Shown here piece by piece: positions 6,238 to 10,441 of a DNA stretch of 10,441 bases (the stretch's first letter is position 1; each line of letters opens with the position of its first letter). Origin of the DNA: IH12 sp041987265 (lineage in GTDB: Bacteria > Pseudomonadota > Alphaproteobacteria > Caulobacterales > Hyphomonadaceae); assembly GCA_041987265.1 (NCBI GenBank), contig JBHIWT010000123.1, positions 1 to 10,441 of the forward strand, given 5' to 3'. The notes under the pieces were generated by a model. The model was not told the origin of the DNA, did no database searches, and saw only the letters and a list, made by a program, of their open reading frames with translations. The translations under genes were made by a program, and so were the position numbers.

Positions 6238-8160
6238 ATGGAACGTTTTGCTCCGCTGGTGCTAATCGCAGGCGTACTCGCCGCCTGTTCGCCGACCGGG
6301 CAGGAAACCGGCGATCAGGGCGCATCATCGAACGCTCAAGGCAGTTCGACCGCGTCTGGCGAACCTAATCCGGATCGTAACGCCTACTTCGGTGACCTGC
6401 ATGTTCATACGCGGTATTCGTTCGACGCCTTCGCGTTCGGCACGACAGCCGACCCCGACGCCTCTTACGCATTCGCCAAGGGAGCGCCGTTGCAGCACCC
6501 GGCGGGGTTCGAGATGAAGCTGGACCGCCCACTCGATTTCCAGGCCGTTACCGATCATGGAATGTACCTCGGCATGCTGCCAGCCATGACCGACCCGAAT
6601 TCGCCCGCCTACAATCACCCTGAAGGCGAATCCATGCGCAACGCGAAGACCGCCGACGAGCGGCGCGCGATGTTCAACGGCATGCGGCCATACCTCAGCC
6701 GGGATCCACGCTATGCGCGTTACCTCGACATGGGCGTGGTCAGCGATACGTGGGCGGAAGTGCAGGCGGCGGCCAACAGAAACTATGAGCCTGGGAAGTT
6801 CACGACCTTCATCGCCTACGAGTACACATCCGCCGGCGGCGAGGACAACAATCTCCATCGCAACGTCATCTTCAAGGGCGACACAGCGCCGGCTTCTCCG
6901 TTCACGCGGATCGATTCACCAAACCCGGAAGACCTGTGGGAACGCATGGACGAATGGCGGTCGGACGGATTTGAGGTCCTGGCGATCCCGCATAACTCGA
7001 ACGGCTCAAACGGCCGCATGTTCGAACTCGAAACCTTCGACGGCGGCGTGATCGACGACGCTTACGCACAACAGCGCATGCGCAATGAGCCGGTGGTCGA
7101 AGTCACCCAGGTGAAGGGCACCTCGGAGACCCACCCCGCGCTATCGCCGAATGATGAGTGGGCCAACTTCGAGATCATGCCCTATCGCATCGCCTCGACG
7201 AATCTGAGCCAACCTGACGGAAGCTATGTGCGGCAGGCGTTCCTCCGCGGATTGCAGTTTGCCGAAGAGGGGCTGACCAATCCGTACAAGTTCGGACTAA
7301 TCGGCTCCAGCGATACGCACAACGCAGCGGGCTCGTTCTACGAAGACAATTACTGGTCGAAGGTCGGGTTGTTGGACGCGACGCCAGAAATGCGGGGTTC
7401 GGTACCAGGCTCCGGAGTAAACCAGTCTGACGGCCAGTCGGACGCGTCGGTACGAACACAGGATGGTTCCGGCCGCACCTACCGAGACACCTACTACTAT
7501 ACTTGGGGCGCTTCGGGATTGGCCGGGGTTTGGGCGGAAGAAAATACGCGCGAGGCCATATTCGATGCGATGCGCCGCAAGGAGACATTCGCCACTTCCG
7601 GTTCGCGTATTCGGGTGCGTTTCTTCGGGGGGGCCGACATCGAGGCGGCGGATCTCGACAGCACCGATGTTGTCTCGCGACTGTACGCTGAGGGTGTGCC
7701 CATGGGCGGCGATCTGTACGCGTCGGATCATTCCGCAGCACCCAAATTCACAGTCTGGGCGTTGCGCGATCCGCTCGCTGCACCGCTGCAGCGGATTCAG
7801 ATCGTCAAGGGCTGGATCGATGACGGCGAGGCTAAGGAAGCCGTCATTGACGTCGCCTGCTCTGATGGGCTCTCCGTTGATCCGTCCACAAACCGCTGCC
7901 CCGACAATGGCGCCGGGGTCGATATGACAACGTGCGCCGTCAGCGGCGACGCTGGCGCCGACGAGATCAAGGCGGTCTGGACGGATCCAGACTTCGATCC
8001 GAACCAGAGGGCATTCTATTATGTCCGCGTGCTTGAAAACCCGACCTGTCGCTGGTCAACGTGGGATGCTGTCCGGTCCGGCGTCGAACCTCGACGGGAT
8101 GTGCCAGCGACAATTCAGGAGCGCGCATGGACAGCGCCAATCTGGTTCAATCCTTCCTAG
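6238..8160 (+). CDS. DUF3604 domain lipoprotein with PHP-like metal-binding motifs
   Basis: A 640-residue protein. The signal ends VLAAC with Cys17 as lipobox cysteine, followed by a Ser/Gly/Gln-rich linker to about residue 45. The DUF3604 domain then begins with YFGDLHVHTRYSFDAF, giving His55-x-His57. Asp106-His107 of TDHG, His252-Asn253 of IPHN, and Asp359-x-His361 of SSDTHN follow. This H-x-H, D-H, H, D-x-H series is that of PHP and amidohydrolase metallo-hydrolases, so a periplasmic metal-dependent ester hydrolase is plausible, but I know of no established reaction for DUF3604. Four cysteines late in the chain (541, 554, 566, 604) could form two disulfides in the oxidising periplasm. ATG 6238 is chosen over an upstream in-frame start at 6199 because GGGGAG (6224-6229) precedes it and the signal peptide then starts cleanly. 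It follows the sulfatase on the same strand. Confidence 0.92.
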   Translation: MERFAPLVLIAGVLAACSPTGQETGDQGASSNAQGSSTASGEPNPDRNAYFGDLHVHTRYSFDAFAFGTTADPDASYAFAKGAPLQHPAGFEMKLDRPLDFQAVTDHGMYLGMLPAMTDPNSPAYNHPEGESMRNAKTADERRAMFNGMRPYLSRDPRYARYLDMGVVSDTWAEVQAAANRNYEPGKFTTFIAYEYTSAGGEDNNLHRNVIFKGDTAPASPFTRIDSPNPEDLWERMDEWRSDGFEVLAIPHNSNGSNGRMFELETFDGGVIDDAYAQQRMRNEPVVEVTQVKGTSETHPALSPNDEWANFEIMPYRIASTNLSQPDGSYVRQAFLRGLQFAEEGLTNPYKFGLIGSSDTHNAAGSFYEDNYWSKVGLLDATPEMRGSVPGSGVNQSDGQSDASVRTQDGSGRTYRDTYYYTWGASGLAGVWAEENTREAIFDAMRRKETFATSGSRIRVRFFGGADIEAADLDSTDVVSRLYAEGVPMGGDLYASDHSAAPKFTVWALRDPLAAPLQRIQIVKGWIDDGEAKEAVIDVACSDGLSVDPSTNRCPDNGAGVDMTTCAVSGDAGADEIKAVWTDPDFDPNQRAFYYVRVLENPTCRWSTWDAVRSGVEPRRDVPATIQERAWTAPIWFNPS

Positions 8161-8221
8161 GAAAGACGAACTCAGACTGGTCAAACTCGCGTCGCCCTAC
8201 CATTGCGCCTGGCCTGTGGGC

Positions 8222-9730
8222 CTAGCCGACATCGAATTCCACGCCTTGGGCCAGAGGTAGTTCGCTCGAGTAGTTGATCGTATTCGTCGCGCGGCGCATG
8301 TAGCCCTTCCACGCGTCCGAACCAGATTCCCGGCCGCCGCCTGTTTCCTTTTCGCCGCCGAACGCGCCGCCGATTTCGGCGCCGGAGGTGCCGATATTCA
8401 CGTTGGCGATTCCGCAATCCGATCCAGCAGATGACAGAAAGCGCTCGGCTTCGCGCAGGTCTGTCGTGAAAATGGCAGACGACAACCCCGCGCCAACGGC
8501 GTTGTGCATCGCCAGAGCATCCCCAAGATCTCCGTAGCGCATCACGTACAAGATCGGCGCAAATGTCTCTTGCTCGACAATGCCGGACTGAGCCGGGATC
8601 TCCACCAGCGCCGGGCGGACATAGAATGCACCTGGCTCACCCACAACTACCCGTTCGCCGCCGTGCACTTCTCCCCCCTGCTCGGCAGCACGTTTGAGGG
8701 CAGCCTGCATGGTCGTGAATGCGTCCTCGTCGATCAATGGCCCTACCAGCGGGTCATCGGTCAGCGGATCGCCTATCTTCACGCTTGCGAAGGCTGCTTT
8801 CAGTCTTGGCGCGAGATCATCGTAAACTGTCTCGTGCACGAACAGTCTCCTGAGGCTCGTACAACGCTGCCCCGCGGTGCCGATTGCCGAGAAAGCGACG
8901 GCACGAAGCGTGAGCTCGAGATCAGCTGAGGGACAGACAATCGCGGCATTATTCCCTCCGAGCTCGAGGATGGTTCGGGCAAATCGCGCCGCCGCCCGCG
9001 GCGCGACGGCACGCCCCATGCGCGTCGACCCTGTGGCGGAAACGACCGACACTCGGGGGTGCTCCACCAGCGCTTCGCCCAGGCCGGCTCCGCCAATAAG
9101 TAGGCTAGTAAGGCCCTCGGGCGCATCCTGGCCGAACCGGGAGACCGCGCGCCTTAGGATTGCGGCGCAGGCCAGCGCTGTAAGCGGCGTCTTTTCTGAT
9201 GGCTTCCAGACAACCGCGTTTCCGCAAACCAGCGCGAGGGCCGTGTTCCAGCTCCAGACGGCTGGAAAATTGAACGCAGAGATGACGCCGACCACACCCA
9301 TCGGATGCCAAGTCTCCATCATTCTGTGCCCCGGGCGCTCTGTCGAGATCGTCAGCCCGTGCAGCTGACGCGATAGCCCTACGGCGAAATTGCAGATGTC
9401 GATCATCTCCTGAACTTCGCCCAGCCCTTCTGATCTGATCTTGCCTACTTCGATCGATACGAGCGCGCCGAGGTCTTCCTTTGCGACGCGCAATTCCTCA
9501 CAGAACAGTCTGATAAGTTCGCCGCGGCGTGGCGCGGGAACATTTCGCCACTGTTCGTAAGCGCCGTGGGCCTGATCGATCCAGGCCTTAGCCTCCGCAA
9601 CTGAGGTTTGTCTCAGCGCGGCGATCCGTTCGCCGGTAACCGGCGTGCGCACGGTCAGGTCGCCCGCACTGAGGTCTTCAGATACGCCGAGCCTTGCAAG
9701 GATCTCGTGAGCGGATTGCTTGATGCTCAT
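8222..9730 (-). CDS. amaB: ALDH7-family aldehyde dehydrogenase, probable L-piperidine-6-carboxylate (alpha-aminoadipate semialdehyde) dehydrogenase
   Basis: A 502-residue NAD(P)-dependent aldehyde dehydrogenase. Asn154 in ISAFNFP, Lys176 in WKPSEK, Glu256 in LELGGNN and the catalytic Cys290 in GQRCTS are all present. The C-terminal run GGEKETGGGRESGSDAWK and the following TINYSSELPLAQGVEF are hallmarks of the ALDH7 (antiquitin) group. Its bacterial members oxidise L-piperidine-6-carboxylate / 2-aminoadipate 6-semialdehyde in lysine and pipecolate breakdown; the symbol follows that usage and is a family-level guess. It has no signal peptide and should be cytoplasmic. ATG 9730 is preferred over TTG 9763, although its best ribosome site (GGAG) is about 10 nt upstream. 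It stands alone here, converging on the DUF3604 gene with a 61-nt gap that holds no clear terminator. Nothing ties it to the sugar genes. Confidence 0.88.
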   Translation of the reverse strand: MSIKQSAHEILARLGVSEDLSAGDLTVRTPVTGERIAALRQTSVAEAKAWIDQAHGAYEQWRNVPAPRRGELIRLFCEELRVAKEDLGALVSIEVGKIRSEGLGEVQEMIDICNFAVGLSRQLHGLTISTERPGHRMMETWHPMGVVGVISAFNFPAVWSWNTALALVCGNAVVWKPSEKTPLTALACAAILRRAVSRFGQDAPEGLTSLLIGGAGLGEALVEHPRVSVVSATGSTRMGRAVAPRAAARFARTILELGGNNAAIVCPSADLELTLRAVAFSAIGTAGQRCTSLRRLFVHETVYDDLAPRLKAAFASVKIGDPLTDDPLVGPLIDEDAFTTMQAALKRAAEQGGEVHGGERVVVGEPGAFYVRPALVEIPAQSGIVEQETFAPILYVMRYGDLGDALAMHNAVGAGLSSAIFTTDLREAERFLSSAGSDCGIANVNIGTSGAEIGGAFGGEKETGGGRESGSDAWKGYMRRATNTINYSSELPLAQGVEFDVG

Positions 9731-9850
9731 GATTGCGGATCTCCGGCTTCCCGTTCGCGCCAATCACTAGCAGGCTCCGCACATGCCCGGCCATCGCCAA
9801 TCACCAAACGTCCGGCTCGCGAGTCGCGCGACCCAAGATGAAGAAAACAC

Positions 9851-9871
9851 TACCTAGGACTAACCTAAGGC
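9851..9871. repeat. Imperfect tandem repeat, possible operator
   Basis: CTACCTAGGA is followed directly by CTAACCTAAGG, the second copy differing by inserted A bases. Each half contains a palindrome or near-palindrome (CCTAGG, CCTAAGG). Its place 120 bp upstream of the aldehyde dehydrogenase start would suit a regulator site, but no regulator gene is visible. Confidence 0.35.
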
Positions 9872-9901
9872 AGGCGGGCGTTCAGATTGACTCAGCGTGA
9901 A

Positions 9902-9922
9902 GGCGCCGCAAGTCGTGGCGCC
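9902..9922. other. Strong GC-rich hairpin in the intergenic region
   Basis: GGCGCCGC (9902-9909) pairs with GTGGCGCC (9915-9922) over 8 bp with one G-T wobble and a 5-nt loop. The self-complementary GGCGCC thus occurs twice, 9 nt apart. No T-run follows on either strand, so it is more likely a leader structure or protein-binding site than a terminator. Confidence 0.5.
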
Positions 9923-10036
9923 CCAGCACAGTTTCAGCTAGAGCGCTCGACAAGTTGAAGGGACGAATTCGATTTCTGGGTTGCGATGTACAGAATCAAG
10001 AGCAATGGTTGGTCACTTGCTGTTCTGGCTACAACC

Positions 10037-10042
10037 AAGGGG
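10037..10042 (+). promoter_or_regulatory. Ribosome binding site of the MliC-like gene; makes the start ambiguous
   Basis: AAGGGG ends only 2 nt before ATG 10045, unusually close, but 5 nt before the adjacent in-frame TTG 10048. Translation may start at either codon; the proteins differ by one residue. Confidence 0.5.
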
Positions 10043-10044
10043 CG

Positions 10045-10395
10045 ATGTTGTCCGCAATCCGAACCGCCGCACTGATCGCCCTGCTGTTGGCGCCTACCGC
10101 GTCCGCACAAGGATTTGAAACCCCACCAAGCGAAGGACCCAGCGGAAGCGAGTTCGTTTGCGCCAATGGTGGAATCCTGCAGATGCGGCTCGGTACGCGT
10201 GGCCATGAACCGGTTGCCGCTATTTCGACCGGCGGCTCTCGGCATGTTCTCGCTTTACAGCCATGGGACGGCCTGACGCCACATATCGTGTGGACCGATG
10301 GTTTGCGTACACTGACGTGGAGCGCTGGCGTTCGTCTGATGTGGATGGACGGCGCAAGCCACCTCGCGTGCGGACGCGGACGAATCAGGCGCTGA
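10045..10395 (+). CDS. Small secreted protein, MliC/PliC-like (C-type lysozyme inhibitor family), tentative
   Basis: A 116-residue protein. The first 21 residues form a signal peptide (hydrophobic LIALLLAP, then TASA before Gln22) with no lipobox cysteine, so a soluble periplasmic protein is expected. The mature part has just two cysteines: Cys39 in FVCANGG near its start and Cys109 in HLACGR at its end. Between them lie short beta-like segments, including VWTDGLRTLTWSAG (82-95). A small domain closed by an N- and a C-terminal Cys, with a YxDG-like strand and a late glycine turn, is the pattern of MliC/PliC inhibitors of host or competitor C-type lysozymes. Similarity is recognised by eye and is weak in detail; another small beta-sandwich is possible. 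The frame is open back to 9955 but has no better start. It is transcribed away from the aldehyde dehydrogenase and ends just before a likely terminator. Confidence 0.6.
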   Translation: MLSAIRTAALIALLLAPTASAQGFETPPSEGPSGSEFVCANGGILQMRLGTRGHEPVAAISTGGSRHVLALQPWDGLTPHIVWTDGLRTLTWSAGVRLMWMDGASHLACGRGRIRR

Positions 10396-10399
10396 AATT

Positions 10400-10420
10400 T
10401 CCGCTCCAAACGCGGATTTT
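10400..10420 (+). terminator. Probable intrinsic terminator after the MliC-like gene
   Basis: TCCGC (10400-10404) pairs with GCGGA (10412-10416) around a 7-nt loop, followed at once by TTTT (10417-10420). It begins 4 nt after the stop codon. The stem is short, but three A-T pairs could extend it past a small bulge. Confidence 0.5.
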
Positions 10421-10441
10421 CACCCCCAGAATATACCGATC

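Larger units (their letters stand above)
9731..10044. other. Intergenic region between divergent genes
   Basis: These 314 bases separate the divergent aldehyde dehydrogenase and MliC-like genes. They hold an imperfect tandem repeat (9851-9871) and a strong hairpin (9902-9922). I see no convincing -35/-10 pair for either gene and no tRNA-like fold. TTGACT at 9888-9893 is a fair -35, but no matching -10 follows at the right distance. One out-of-frame small ORF starts at ATG 10005. Confidence 0.5.

Noticed and set aside
7175..7741. Minus-strand open frame of 188 codons opposite the DUF3604 gene
   Set aside because: Arg/Pro-rich low-complexity translation without domains, fully inside a conserved gene.
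8211..8222. GGCC-TGTG-GGCC hairpin between the DUF3604 and aldehyde dehydrogenase stops, as a bidirectional terminator
   Set aside because: Only 4 bp of stem, mismatches immediately outside, and no T-run on either strand.
10005..10118. 37-codon ORF (ATG 10005) overlapping the start of the MliC-like gene in another frame
   Set aside because: It has only a weak ribosome site and an arginine-rich, featureless product; a leader peptide is possible but nothing supports it.
1..10441. Mobile elements, tRNA genes, CRISPR arrays or prophage parts
   Set aside because: No transposase or integrase motifs, long terminal repeats, regular spacer arrays or tRNA-like folds were seen.

Overview
The window is GC-rich (about 60 % by eye), densely coded and free of mobile elements, RNA genes or CRISPR. 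Codon use, AGGAG-type ribosome sites, Tat and lipoprotein signals and the gene families suggest a Gram-negative proteobacterium, most likely an environmental alphaproteobacterium. That taxon is an inference; no phylogenetic marker is present.

Layout: (1) A plus-strand operon at 1-2229 holds the 3' end of a TIM-barrel sugar phosphate isomerase/epimerase, a Gfo/Idh/MocA oxidoreductase (ATGA overlap) and a DUF1080 / 3-keto-disaccharide hydrolase lipoprotein (2-nt gap). (2) Converging on it, with only 2 nt between the stop codons, is a minus-strand pair at 4637-2232: a GMC flavoprotein dehydrogenase and its gluconate-2-dehydrogenase-subunit-3-like partner, which carries the Tat signal. (3) A 125-bp divergent control region separates this pair from a plus-strand Tat-lipoprotein sulfatase (4763-6112), followed after another 125 bp by a DUF3604 lipoprotein with PHP-like metal motifs (6238-8160). 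(4) Converging from the right is an ALDH7-type aldehyde dehydrogenase (9730-8222). A 314-bp intergenic region with repeats and a strong hairpin precedes a small secreted protein resembling MliC/PliC lysozyme inhibitors (10045-10395) and a likely terminator.

Working model (inference from known families): the exported GMC/subunit-3 dehydrogenase oxidises a sugar ring, probably at C3. The DUF1080 lipoprotein cleaves the resulting 3-keto-glycoside in the periplasm. The Gfo/Idh/MocA oxidoreductase and the TIM-barrel enzyme process the keto-sugar in the cytoplasm. The sulfatase, and perhaps the DUF3604 protein, would remove ester groups from the same substrate. That points to oxidative (redox-assisted) degradation of a sulfated glycoside or glycan. 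No transporter, regulator, cytochrome c partner or sulfatase-maturing enzyme lies in the window, so the locus as seen is incomplete. The aldehyde dehydrogenase and the lysozyme-inhibitor-like gene look like separate functions.
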